In this document: piece after piece, positions 52,897 through 61,091 of the stretch
Layout of the letters: the number at the start of each line of letters is the position of its first letter
Position numbering within the stretch: position 1 is the first letter of the stretch
Source: Bacteroidota bacterium
GTDB taxonomy: Bacteria > Bacteroidota > Bacteroidia > Flavobacteriales > Weeksellaceae
Length of the DNA stretch: 64,000 nucleotides
Reading direction: 5' to 3'
Assembly: GCA_023461035.1 (NCBI GenBank)
Contig: JAEWOD010000012.1
Span: 68,612 to 132,611 of the forward strand
The notes under the pieces: model-generated
What the model saw: only the letters and a program-made list of their open reading frames with translations
What the model was told of the DNA's origin: nothing
The model's database searches: none
Made by a program: the position numbers and the translations under genes

Positions 52897-54335
52897 AAAG
52901 TAAAACAATTCTTTTACCTACAAGGCTTCTGAATGATTTAGAAGCCTTTTTTAATGAACATGGTTCAGCTCGGAAATTAAAAATTGACAACGCTCTTTAT
53001 ATAGTGGGGCTTATTACAGAGCTGGAATCAAATTATCGAAACCAGTCTGAGGAGGAGTTTGACAACTACATTCCGTTGGATTCCCAACTTTTAAAACAGG
53101 TAATCAGCAAGTACAATATCTATCTGGAGCTATTGGTTGAACAAGATTTCTTAGATAAGAAAAACTATAGTACGGACAGGAGACGTAGCAATGCTTTTAA
53201 GATTACTGATAAATATTTAGATGATGTGGAATGGCAGTCTTATGAATTGACCAACCCCATCCTACTTAAAAAGTTTGATGAAAAAGGATTAAGTGAATAT
53301 CATAAAGTGAAATGGGAACAGGTCGAACAACACCGACCTCATCTCATTAAATTTTTCAATGACAAATTGAAGATTAAAGATGATAGAGCATATCAGGTAA
53401 CTCTGGTCAAATCAGGAGATAATGAGAGAAGTTTCAGAACTTCTTTACAAATTATAACAGAGTTTCGTAAAAAGATTTGGAAAGCCTCTACCAGCAATGG
53501 GGATAACAGATTACATACCAATCTTACACGTTGCCCTAAAGCAATCCGTCAATTCATTTCGTATGATGGTGAGCCCATTGTTGGATGCGATATTAAATCA
53601 TCTCAGCCGTTCTTTTTAGCAGTGCTGATAACAGCCATAATTAAGAAGGACAAATCATTATTGGAGAAGATAAAAGCTACAAAAATCCTAAGCAACACAG
53701 TGATTGAAGAATTATTTTCATTGGACTTAGATGTTGAAGAATTGAGGAGATACACAAACGAGATTCTAAACGGGGATATTTATCTGGATTTGGCTGAACA
53801 GATTGAATTCAAATACAATGAAGACAGCAAGCCCTATAGGGATGTTTATAATTCTAAGGGTAAAAAGGTTAAAGGAAGATTTACTGCTCGGAAAGTTGTT
53901 ACATATAACAGTGAAAGAGATTTGGTCAAACAAGTTTTCATGGAAATTCTATACAGCAGCCCCGATACACGAATTCCAGAAGCAACAGTTTTCAGGGAGA
54001 GGTATCCATCCATTCACAAAATTGTGAAATGCTTACATGGCAATAACGTGAAATTTTCATACCTGTTGCAGTATGTTGAGGCATACATCCTACTGGATGA
54101 GGTTGCTTTCAGATTCAGCAAGGAATTTCCAGATATTCCTATCTGGAGCATACATGATTCATTGGTTACGACAGAGCAGCACAAAGAAACGTTGAAGGAC
54201 TTTATGGTAAAAGAAATCAAATCCATCACTGGTTTGAAACCAAAAGTGGAATATGAGGACTGGAAAGAGAAACCTTCAAACAACAGACCTCATCCCAACA
54301 GAAAGAGATTGAACAAAGCAAGGCGGGGACTGTGA
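52893..54335 (+). CDS. Family-A polymerase-like protein of the mobile element
   Basis: A 480-residue protein starting at GTG 52893 (GTGA overlap with the upstream stop). RLHTNLTRCPKAIRQFISYD leads to motif A, VGCDIKSSQP (D233). Motif B is R-x3-K-x7-Y (R342, K346, Y354), the fingers spacing of family-A polymerases such as Taq. Motif C is WSIHDS (H421, D422). A 3'-5' exonuclease is not visible. Polymerases of this type with transposon and virus links (TV-Pol) have been described; the assignment is by motif only. It would synthesise DNA on the excised element or at its ends. Confidence 0.75.
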   Translation: MKSKTILLPTRLLNDLEAFFNEHGSARKLKIDNALYIVGLITELESNYRNQSEEEFDNYIPLDSQLLKQVISKYNIYLELLVEQDFLDKKNYSTDRRRSNAFKITDKYLDDVEWQSYELTNPILLKKFDEKGLSEYHKVKWEQVEQHRPHLIKFFNDKLKIKDDRAYQVTLVKSGDNERSFRTSLQIITEFRKKIWKASTSNGDNRLHTNLTRCPKAIRQFISYDGEPIVGCDIKSSQPFFLAVLITAIIKKDKSLLEKIKATKILSNTVIEELFSLDLDVEELRRYTNEILNGDIYLDLAEQIEFKYNEDSKPYRDVYNSKGKKVKGRFTARKVVTYNSERDLVKQVFMEILYSSPDTRIPEATVFRERYPSIHKIVKCLHGNNVKFSYLLQYVEAYILLDEVAFRFSKEFPDIPIWSIHDSLVTTEQHKETLKDFMVKEIKSITGLKPKVEYEDWKEKPSNNRPHPNRKRLNKARRGL

Positions 54336-54343
54336 CTATAAAG

Positions 54344-54384
54344 AAAAAGTGCTATATGCTGTAAATCAACAAATAGCACTTTTT
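54344..54384 (+). terminator. Terminator of the integration operon
   Basis: AAAAAGTGCTAT (54344-54355) and ATAGCACTTTTT (54373-54384) are perfect complements. It follows the polymerase-like stop and ends the int-xis-pol unit. The next 190 bases are AGATAGA-rich low complexity with no gene I can support. Confidence 0.85.
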
Positions 54385-54577
54385 CTACATCTGAATGAGT
54401 GAAAGGTTCGACCAGCAGCCGAAGCAGCCAACGCATATTCAGATAGAATCAGATAGAAAGAGATAGAGATAGAAAAGAGAGAATAAAAATATGAAGAGAA
54501 TGAAAAAGAAATTAGATTCTTACCCTAATGTAGCATCTTTTATTCATCGTGAGTTTCTCGTTGTGATGAACATGTGT

Positions 54578-54907
54578 TTAGTGCCGAGGAGCATAGTAAA
54601 TGATACATACTCCCAACAATGCTATCAATGCTCCAATAATGTCATACTTGTCAGGAGTGTAATTATCAAATTTCATTGACCAGAGTATGGACATAACGAT
54701 AAAGATACCACCATAGGTGGCATATACTCTTGCAAAGTTAGACTCTTGCCAAGTGGCTACTACTCCATAGAAAGCGAGTATTATTCCACCTAATGCTCCA
54801 TACCACCACGGCTTTTCCTCTTTCAACCAAAGCCACACCAGATACCCTCCGCCTATCTCACACAGACCAGCAAGAATGAAAATTGGTATTGACTTGAATA
54901 TTGTCAT
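54578..54907 (-). CDS. ynfA: YnfA family small membrane protein
   Basis: A 109-residue protein with four membrane segments and the family signatures CEIGGGYLVWLWLKEEKPWW, GIILAFYGVVATWQ, FARVYATYGGIFI and DIIGALIALLGVCIIYYAPR. YnfA proteins are small multidrug/SMR-like. Its ATG overlaps the stop of the upstream lipoprotein gene (TAATG), so the two form an operon. Confidence 0.93.
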   Translation of the reverse strand: MTIFKSIPIFILAGLCEIGGGYLVWLWLKEEKPWWYGALGGIILAFYGVVATWQESNFARVYATYGGIFIVMSILWSMKFDNYTPDKYDIIGALIALLGVCIIYYAPRH

Positions 54908-55332
54908 TAAAACTCCAGTTCTGATGTTATGAATTCCTTTACTCCTTTTTCACCCGTCAATTCTAACCAAGCTTCGGTTTTGTCTCCACTGACAGATATT
55001 GCAAAAGTAAAGAAATCGCAGCATTCTCTTTCAGTCTTAATAAATTCAACCAGCTCATCCAGCACCTCGTCATTTCCAGCAAATTTAAAAGCATAACCAT
55101 TAGAAAGCTCCTTGTTCTCTACCACCTGTTGTCTAAGGCTTGCAATAACCGTTTCCTTTCTCTCCCTTAGCTCAGGAGATGTTAATTTACAAGATAATTC
55201 TTTTGACTTGCTCTCTGTCCTGCAATTGTCATTGCATGCTTTATCGCTCATATTCATTTTGGAATTTTGATTACAACTTATCAGTGAAGATAAAATTATA
55301 ATGGCTGCCATTGCTTTAAATGTTCTTATCAT
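54907..55332 (-). CDS. Cys-rich lipoprotein coupled to YnfA
   Basis: A 141-residue protein with a lipoprotein signal (lipobox LISC), an N-terminal Cys-rich patch (ACNDNC, ELSC) and a C-terminal domain with TERECCDFF then LELTGEKGVKEF, a motif I associate with proteins beside MerR-type regulators. The Cys pairs suggest metal binding. Expressed divergently from the MerR gene. Confidence 0.75.
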   Translation of the reverse strand: MIRTFKAMAAIIILSSLISCNQNSKMNMSDKACNDNCRTESKSKELSCKLTSPELRERKETVIASLRQQVVENKELSNGYAFKFAGNDEVLDELVEFIKTERECCDFFTFAISVSGDKTEAWLELTGEKGVKEFITSELEF

Positions 55333-55368
55333 TATTCAGATAATTTGTTCTTACTTTTACAAATATAA

Positions 55369-55390
55369 ACCGTGGAGTATAGTCAACGGT
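55369..55390. promoter_or_regulatory. MerR-type operator in the divergent promoter
   Basis: ACCGT (55369-55373) and ACGGT (55386-55390) form a dyad. On the minus strand TTGACC near 55392-55387 precedes the dyad and TATATTTG (-7) follows it at 55366-55359, the spacing that MerR proteins use to hold and untwist a promoter for the lipoprotein-ynfA operon. Confidence 0.7.
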
Positions 55391-55421
55391 CAAGTGAAAA
55401 ATTCAAAAAAATTTCAAGTGT

Positions 55422-55823
55422 ATGTTAATTGGTGAATTATCAAAAGTCTCCGGACTGTCAAGGGACACTATCAGGTTCTATGAGAAGAAAGGTTTGATTG
55501 AGGTTGGTAAGAAGGAAAGGCGGTTTAATAATTACAAGGAATATTCGAAAGAGACCTTGAGCAAGTTATTATCTATAAAACGCCTAAAGAGTTTTGGCTT
55601 TACATTGAATGAAACAGCAGAATTACTGGATATGCTGGAAGTGAATGAAGCCACCTGTAAAAATGTTTCATATAGAATTGACGAAAAGATTACTTTGATT
55701 GACCAGAAAATTGAAGAACTCAAGATAGTAAGAAAACAACTTGTAGATGGCAAGAGTAATTGTCAGGACAAAACAGGAGCTTTAAAAACTCCAAACAGCA
55801 CTTGCCCAGTATTTGAAGCTTGA
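55422..55823 (+). CDS. MerR family metal-responsive regulator
   Basis: A 133-residue MerR protein: winged HTH (IGELSKVSGLSRDTIRFYEKKGLI) and a dimerisation helix. Three Cys lie at 79, 114 and 128; the 35-residue spacing of the first two equals that of the Hg(II) ligands Cys82 and Cys117 in MerR, and the third is near the position of Cys126. It may sense Hg(II) or a like metal. Confidence 0.88.
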   Translation: MLIGELSKVSGLSRDTIRFYEKKGLIEVGKKERRFNNYKEYSKETLSKLLSIKRLKSFGFTLNETAELLDMLEVNEATCKNVSYRIDEKITLIDQKIEELKIVRKQLVDGKSNCQDKTGALKTPNSTCPVFEA

Positions 55824-55945
55824 TGAAATTTACTTGCTTCCGTAGAAAAGAGAATTAACATCCCTATATTTGTCTTAACAAAAACAGAAAATATTGAAGT
55901 AAAAACAGATTGATTAAAATATAAGTTAGCATTAGCTATTATTCT

Positions 55946-56057
55946 TGAACAAGAAAACTGGTAATTTTTAGCAACTCAAGAAGGTAGACTTAATGCTCGT
56001 GCTATGGGCACGGGCGTAGTTTATTTGAGTTGCGGGCATACCAGTGCCTCTTGTTCA
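55946..56057. ncRNA. 112-nt nested hairpin with five consecutive stems
   Basis: Stems (outer to inner): TGAACAAGA (55946-55954)/TCTTGTTCA (56049-56057), ACTGGT (55957-55962)/ACCAGT (56040-56045), GCAACTCAA (55971-55979)/TTGAGTTGC (56025-56033), TAGACT (55985-55990)/AGTTTA (56018-56023), GCTCGTGC (55995-56002)/GCACGGGC (56008-56015). In all 38 bp, with internal loops between. A hairpin ATTACGG/CCGTAAT follows at ~56104-56120. It is structured as RNA or folded single-strand DNA. The surrounding 360-base gap holds no gene. Confidence 0.75.
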
Positions 56058-56184
56058 TTAAGCTATCGTTCCGTGCTTTCCTTTTTATGGAAGTGCTTCT
56101 CAATTACGGCTATCCGTAATGTAATATAGATTGCTAATCATATTTTGGTCGTTTAAATAGAATTTAATTTTAAAACCAAATATT

Positions 56185-56562
56185 ATGAGAAACACAAACC
56201 TTTTCTTTGTACTGTTAGCAACGTTCTTCATTTTAACAGGCTGCTCAAGCGATGAGGATAGTTCTAACTCGGTTGATGAATCAAAACTAATCGGCATCTG
56301 GAATTCTGTTCCGAATGCAATTGATGATTTAACAATTGAATTCACATCGAACCATAGAGCATACTTTACTTACCATGAATTCAATGACCTCACTGATGGA
56401 GGAGATTGGCAGCTAACTGACAACAGATTGAAAATTTATTGGGACGATGCTGATGAAGGAAATGAAATCTACAATTTAGAAATCTTAGAGCTTACGGATT
56501 CAACTCTCAAATGGAGAGTCAATATTGATGGGGATGACTATGTAGAAACTTATACAAGATAA
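56185..56562 (+). CDS. Lipocalin-like lipoprotein
   Basis: A 125-residue protein with lipobox LTGCSSDED. KLIGIWNSVPNAIDDLTIEF and NRLKIYWDDADEGN look like a small lipocalin-like beta-barrel. First of three small secreted genes. Function unknown. Confidence 0.7.
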   Translation: MRNTNLFFVLLATFFILTGCSSDEDSSNSVDESKLIGIWNSVPNAIDDLTIEFTSNHRAYFTYHEFNDLTDGGDWQLTDNRLKIYWDDADEGNEIYNLEILELTDSTLKWRVNIDGDDYVETYTR

Positions 56563-56572
56563 AACTATCAAA

Positions 56573-56857
56573 ATGAAAACATTACACTTGATGCTGCTTA
56601 GTTTAATCATCCTATGCAGTTGTACTAACCCAAAGAAAGTACTTGTGAAGGATAAGAACTCAAGGAAGTATGCAAATGAGATTAAATCCAGTCTGGACTC
56701 AGGAACTGCAAGAAAATTTGAAGAAAACTACAAACAGGTATTGATGTGGGGTGAACTTGGTGAAAAGGGGCGTGCTGCAATTGCAAAAAATTATGGAGAA
56801 AGATATGAGTATTTAACTCTGGGAGATTTAGTTAACCACTCTACTTCTAACAAATAA
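56573..56857 (+). CDS. Small lipoprotein, unknown
   Basis: A 94-residue protein with a lipobox (ILCSC) and a helical charged body (SRKYANEIKSSLDSGTARKF). No family recognised. It lies 10 bases after the previous gene and 7 before the next. Confidence 0.65.
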   Translation: MKTLHLMLLSLIILCSCTNPKKVLVKDKNSRKYANEIKSSLDSGTARKFEENYKQVLMWGELGEKGRAAIAKNYGERYEYLTLGDLVNHSTSNK

Positions 56858-56864
56858 TAAAATT

Positions 56865-57671
56865 ATGAAAAGAACATTATCCTTTACAACAATCTTACTT
56901 TCACTATCACTTACAGCTCAAAGCTACCGTTATACACAGGTTAACCAATTAGCAATTCAACAGAACAATTTTACAGTAGTGCAAAACAACTACGGATTCT
57001 ATGACATTGCCAATGCAATCCAGATGTTCACCAACGCTTGGTCTGACAACAAAAAGAGAGAGATTGAAGTACAGAAATCGCAATTTCGTATTGAGCAAGT
57101 GAAAGAAACTTACAGAAGAGCTGAGAGCTATCCGGAAACGATTTTAAACGGTTGGCATCTCGTTATGGTTACTGATAATTACAATTTCTGCAATGAAGCT
57201 AAGGCTCTGGTCGAAGATGGTCGGATTATGAAACTGGTAATTGATAATTATATGCCAAATTCCTTAAACTTTACTACCATCAACCCAATCCGAAATGCTA
57301 AGTCTTTACTAAGCCTACAAGACTTGAACAACAATCCAACCTCAACAGTAGAGGTATATTTTACCAATGACTTAGAGCAATCTACTATTGTTGAAGCTCC
57401 TTTGGAAGCTGGTTACGTTTGCTTCTACTCGGATATGGGAAGAGCCAAATCCATTAAAATCAGACTTGGAAGTGTGAACTTGGGAGAGCTCGGAGGAAAA
57501 ATAAAAGAAGAGCCTTCCTGCTTTGACGAAAATACCATCACTTTAGCCTTGAAACCAAACTCTTATGAGTTCAGAGCATTTGGTAGAGGAACTATCAATT
57601 GGGAAGGAGTTGCAGTTGTTAAAGAGGGACAATGTTTAAGCATTAATTTGAACGAAGAGAATAAAAAATAG
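56865..57671 (+). CDS. Secreted protein, unknown
   Basis: A 268-residue protein with a signal peptide (MKRTLSFTTILLSLSLTAQS). A helical region (~residues 55-95) is followed by beta strands and GWHLVMVTDNYNFCNEAKAL, with a final FRAFGRGTINWEGVAVV. No family recognised. Probably in one transcript with the two lipoproteins. The 221-base gap that follows holds no gene. Confidence 0.65.
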   Translation: MKRTLSFTTILLSLSLTAQSYRYTQVNQLAIQQNNFTVVQNNYGFYDIANAIQMFTNAWSDNKKREIEVQKSQFRIEQVKETYRRAESYPETILNGWHLVMVTDNYNFCNEAKALVEDGRIMKLVIDNYMPNSLNFTTINPIRNAKSLLSLQDLNNNPTSTVEVYFTNDLEQSTIVEAPLEAGYVCFYSDMGRAKSIKIRLGSVNLGELGGKIKEEPSCFDENTITLALKPNSYEFRAFGRGTINWEGVAVVKEGQCLSINLNEENKK

Positions 57672-57892
57672 GAATAGTGTACCCGCAATACAGTCAAATT
57701 TTGAATTATCTTTTGAAAAATGAATAATCTATCCAGAACAACCAGAAAGTCATAAATATGTTATTCCTGTAGTCATATTGTCATTCTCAATTTAAAATGG
57801 CAATTGTATTGTTCATGATTTCATTTTTTTATATTTTTGAAAATCAACTATATCCACTAATTCTCTCTACATAAACTGAAAGTATTAAGAAT

Positions 57893-59995
57893 ATGACTTT
57901 AAATGATTTCAAAAGCATTGTGGATGATTCCTCGGCTACTATTTCAAACAGTAGTCTTGAACAAGTATATTCAGAGTTAAATATTGATGCCACCAATGGT
58001 CACAACGGAAAGGAAGTGTCCGATAAACTCTATGAAAATATTCGGGAAATTTTCCAAACAAATGATAAAGATGTAAAAAATACAATCTCTCAAGCTAAGT
58101 TCTTAAAGTTAGAATCAATACTTGTTCATAGATGTGTTCTCTATGATGAAGACCCAATTGAGTATCTAAAAATAATTAAGGTTATACGAGATGCTTGTAG
58201 AAAAGACATACACACTTTTCCTCCATTCAGTGAGAAAATGAGATGGAAAGAAGCTGTAGAAAATTGCAAAAACTTTAACAAGTTTTCTCCCAGCGTACAT
58301 TCTTTAAGCCTTAAAAATTTAAGAGAAGATTACCCCAAATACTTTGATGCTGCAACTTCTCTGAAAGTATTAGTAGAAAAAGGTTGTGTTATTGAAGTTA
58401 CAGATTTAGGAGTAGAAATAAAAGGTGGACTTGAGCCAATTGTTGATGAGTTAGACGAAATGGTCAAAAAAATTGGAGGTATAACTCTTGCAAAAAAAAT
58501 ATTCCACTCCCTTAGAGATTCCAAAAAATATTCTGAGAGATTTCATAGATACTTCCTCATTAGGGAGTCAAGTGGACTTGCTTCCGATAAAAAGCCTCAA
58601 ATCCCATTCGGCTTACTATTGAACTTATGTGTAAAACATCCTTATGAAGGAAATATCAATAACAACAAGATAGTTGATATAGTTAACTTAGCGACAATAA
58701 TTTCAAATGGAGTGTATGAGGCTCAACACTATAGTATGTGGGAGTTTCATTTTCAAACAGGGGATACAATAATAGAATTTTTCACAGAAATTGCATTGTG
58801 GGATTCTTTATTCTCAATTCCACAATGCAAGCCTTCATCTGCTATTGAAATCTGTGAGGAATTGTTTTCTTTCATACCTGAGAAAGATTTCCAAGCAGTG
58901 TTAGGTTTCACTTTGCAAGAATTTATAACCGTCATTAAAGAGTTGGATAGTTTACCAGAGGACGTGCATACCCCCAAATTTATTTTTCCAAATAAATTAA
59001 AGGCTTCCTATAAGATTATTGGGAAGGATAAAGTTTGTAGAATTTTAGATTCAATCTCCCACAATCAAAGAGCTAATCGGGATTATCTTTTACCATCCGA
59101 TTATTCATTGATAGATTTTGGGCAAAATCCTTTGATTAATTTAAAAGGAACGAAATTTCTTTTATTTAATAGGAGTTGGAGTGCTCCTAATTATTTTGAA
59201 GCTTTAGCTACTCCTCTACGACAAGAATCCGCTTTAATAAAAAAATTAGACGATAAACTGGGACTACAAATAGAAGAGTTTCTACAAAGAAAATTTTCCT
59301 CAAAGGGTATCTCATTTTCATCTGGAGATTACAAATTCAATGGGGTAGACGGAGAGTGTGATTTTTTGATTGAGACAAATAAAGCTATCATTTTAATTGA
59401 AGTTAAGAAGAAAGTATTGACAAGAAAATCAAAGTCTGGAAGTGACATAGAAATTTTCATTGATTTATCTGACAGCATCTTATACTCTCAAATCCAAGCA
59501 GGACGAACGGAAATAATTTTAAGAGAAACTGGAAGTATAATATTAGAAAAAAATGGAAATAAAAATACCATCAGTTTAAATGGGAGAAATGTCGAAAGAG
59601 TCACTCTCACACAACTTGATTTTGGAGGGTTTCAAGATAAAAGTATTATAATCCAATTCTTTAATGCTCTTCTCACTCATTCCTATCATACCCATTCTTC
59701 TGAAAAAAGAATAATTGACAAATTTGCAGCACTTAACAGAAAACAAGAAATATGGAGGGAACAATATGATAAACTTTGTAAGTTGGATAAAGCCTTTGAG
59801 CATTTTCCTTTCTTCAATTGCTGGTTTATGAACTTGCCTCAAATATTAGAGATAATAAATCTCGCAACAGATAATGATTCCTTCTATGACACTTTGACTA
59901 AAACTAAGAGTGTTACATTTAACACGCTGGACTGGTATCATGAATTTGACATTATGACACGTTCTCAATATGAAAATAATCAGAAAATTTCTTAG
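57893..59995 (+). CDS. 700-residue protein with C-terminal PD-(D/E)XK nuclease domain
   Basis: Residues 1-440 are mostly helical and not recognised. Residues ~450-600 hold a restriction-endonuclease-like fold: EEFLQRKFSSKGISFSS, D490 in GECDFLIE, then AIILIEVKKK (E503-x-K505). This D-(12)-E-x-K pattern is the PD-(D/E)XK signature. No helicase or methyltransferase motif is seen. Immediately upstream of HamAB, and on the same strand, it may be an additional defence nuclease. Function unproven. Confidence 0.75.
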   Translation: MTLNDFKSIVDDSSATISNSSLEQVYSELNIDATNGHNGKEVSDKLYENIREIFQTNDKDVKNTISQAKFLKLESILVHRCVLYDEDPIEYLKIIKVIRDACRKDIHTFPPFSEKMRWKEAVENCKNFNKFSPSVHSLSLKNLREDYPKYFDAATSLKVLVEKGCVIEVTDLGVEIKGGLEPIVDELDEMVKKIGGITLAKKIFHSLRDSKKYSERFHRYFLIRESSGLASDKKPQIPFGLLLNLCVKHPYEGNINNNKIVDIVNLATIISNGVYEAQHYSMWEFHFQTGDTIIEFFTEIALWDSLFSIPQCKPSSAIEICEELFSFIPEKDFQAVLGFTLQEFITVIKELDSLPEDVHTPKFIFPNKLKASYKIIGKDKVCRILDSISHNQRANRDYLLPSDYSLIDFGQNPLINLKGTKFLLFNRSWSAPNYFEALATPLRQESALIKKLDDKLGLQIEEFLQRKFSSKGISFSSGDYKFNGVDGECDFLIETNKAIILIEVKKKVLTRKSKSGSDIEIFIDLSDSILYSQIQAGRTEIILRETGSIILEKNGNKNTISLNGRNVERVTLTQLDFGGFQDKSIIIQFFNALLTHSYHTHSSEKRIIDKFAALNRKQEIWREQYDKLCKLDKAFEHFPFFNCWFMNLPQILEIINLATDNDSFYDTLTKTKSVTFNTLDWYHEFDIMTRSQYENNQKIS

Positions 59996-60009
59996 CTTTA
60001 GAATATGAT

Positions 60010-60141
60010 ATGAGTATGAGCGTAGATTTAAAAATAGTAGAGGTTGTTTTAAAGAAAGTAAGGTTAACTAAATCCATATTAAACCAAGCTACCATAAAAC
60101 AGTTTGACCACATTAATTTGGGTGATTATGATGCTGATTAG
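60010..60141 (+). CDS. Possible 43-residue ORF before hamA
   Basis: ATG 60010 to TAG 60139-60141 encodes MSMSVDLKIVEVVLKKVRLT then NQATIKQFDHINLGDYDAD, a plausible folded start that may be a truncated gene remnant. No family is known to me. The ~110 bases between it and hamA have no other feature. Confidence 0.35.
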   Translation: MSMSVDLKIVEVVLKKVRLTKSILNQATIKQFDHINLGDYDAD

Positions 60142-60248
60142 CTGTATACGATGAGAAACAGAAGTTTAATTAATGGAAGTACCTGACCCTATGATACATT
60201 TAAATTTATGTGGCCGAGATAGTAATGTAAATCTTTAAAGAAATTTGA

Positions 60249-61091
60249 ATGGCAAGACCTTTTAATTCAGAATTAGTATTAGACGAACGTATATGTGAAA
60301 CAACATTAAAAGCTTTCCATGTGGGTTTTGACCAAAATAAATTTAGGCTTCTACCTTTAGTAGAAACAATAAGAAGTGTAATACCTGAATATGCTTTAGG
60401 TTACCATCAAGGAAACAATATCCCATTGACTGAGATTGTTGATAGGCTTCAAGATGCATCAAAGACCGTATATACAACTGATAAATACAAAAGGAGAGGT
60501 GAATTTGGCGAACTAATTCTTCACCTGCTTTTAAGAGATTTTTGTAATTCAATACCTCTAATCTCAACAATATACTTTCGAGATGCACCAAATGTTCCTG
60601 CGCATGGTTTTGATGGTGTTCATATCACAACAAACGGAGATGAGAAAAAATTATGGTTAGGTGAATCAAAGCTTTATAAGTCGGGAGCAGATGGAATAAC
60701 AGACCTCGTTAATGATATTTCCAAACATTTCAATGCCGACTATCTTAGACAACAGTTTAATCTCATAACCAGAAAATTACCAAACGATACGCCAGAAATT
60801 GAATATTGGAGGACTCTAATGCACAAAAATCAAAAATTAGATGTTATTTTTTCAAGCATTGTAATTCCAATGGTATGTACATACAGCAGCGATTTGTTTG
60901 TCAATCATAATGATGACACACAGCATTATATAGACGACTTCAAAAAAGAATGCTCAGCCTTACATAATGAATTCAACAGAAAAAAACCAGCATCCAACTT
61001 AGAAATTATGTTACTCCTTTTACCTGTGCCTGACAAGGATGAATTAAACACAGAACTTGATACAAGATTAAAAGCTATGCAAAGAATATGA
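60249..61091 (+). CDS. hamA: Hachiman defence protein HamA (DUF1837 nuclease)
   Basis: A 280-residue DUF1837 protein with the PD-(D/E)XK elements GEFGELILHLLLRDF (E88), GFDGVHI (D122) and LWLGESKLY (E139-x-K141). In Hachiman, HamA is the DNA-cutting effector held by HamB. Its TGA overlaps the hamB ATG (ATGA), so both are co-translated. Confidence 0.93.
   Translation: MARPFNSELVLDERICETTLKAFHVGFDQNKFRLLPLVETIRSVIPEYALGYHQGNNIPLTEIVDRLQDASKTVYTTDKYKRRGEFGELILHLLLRDFCNSIPLISTIYFRDAPNVPAHGFDGVHITTNGDEKKLWLGESKLYKSGADGITDLVNDISKHFNADYLRQQFNLITRKLPNDTPEIEYWRTLMHKNQKLDVIFSSIVIPMVCTYSSDLFVNHNDDTQHYIDDFKKECSALHNEFNRKKPASNLEIMLLLLPVPDKDELNTELDTRLKAMQRI

Noticed and set aside
52594..54335. Reverse transcriptase or retron
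   Set aside because: No YxDD motif; motif C is IHDS and motif B fits family-A polymerases instead.
54491..54679. 62-codon plus-strand ORF
   Set aside because: Its second half is antisense to ynfA and its start lies in low-complexity AGATAGA sequence.
55946..56057. Integron attC site
   Set aside because: The outer arms do not show the GTTRRRY/RYYYAAC core sites and no IntI-type integrase is present; kept only as an open structural finding.
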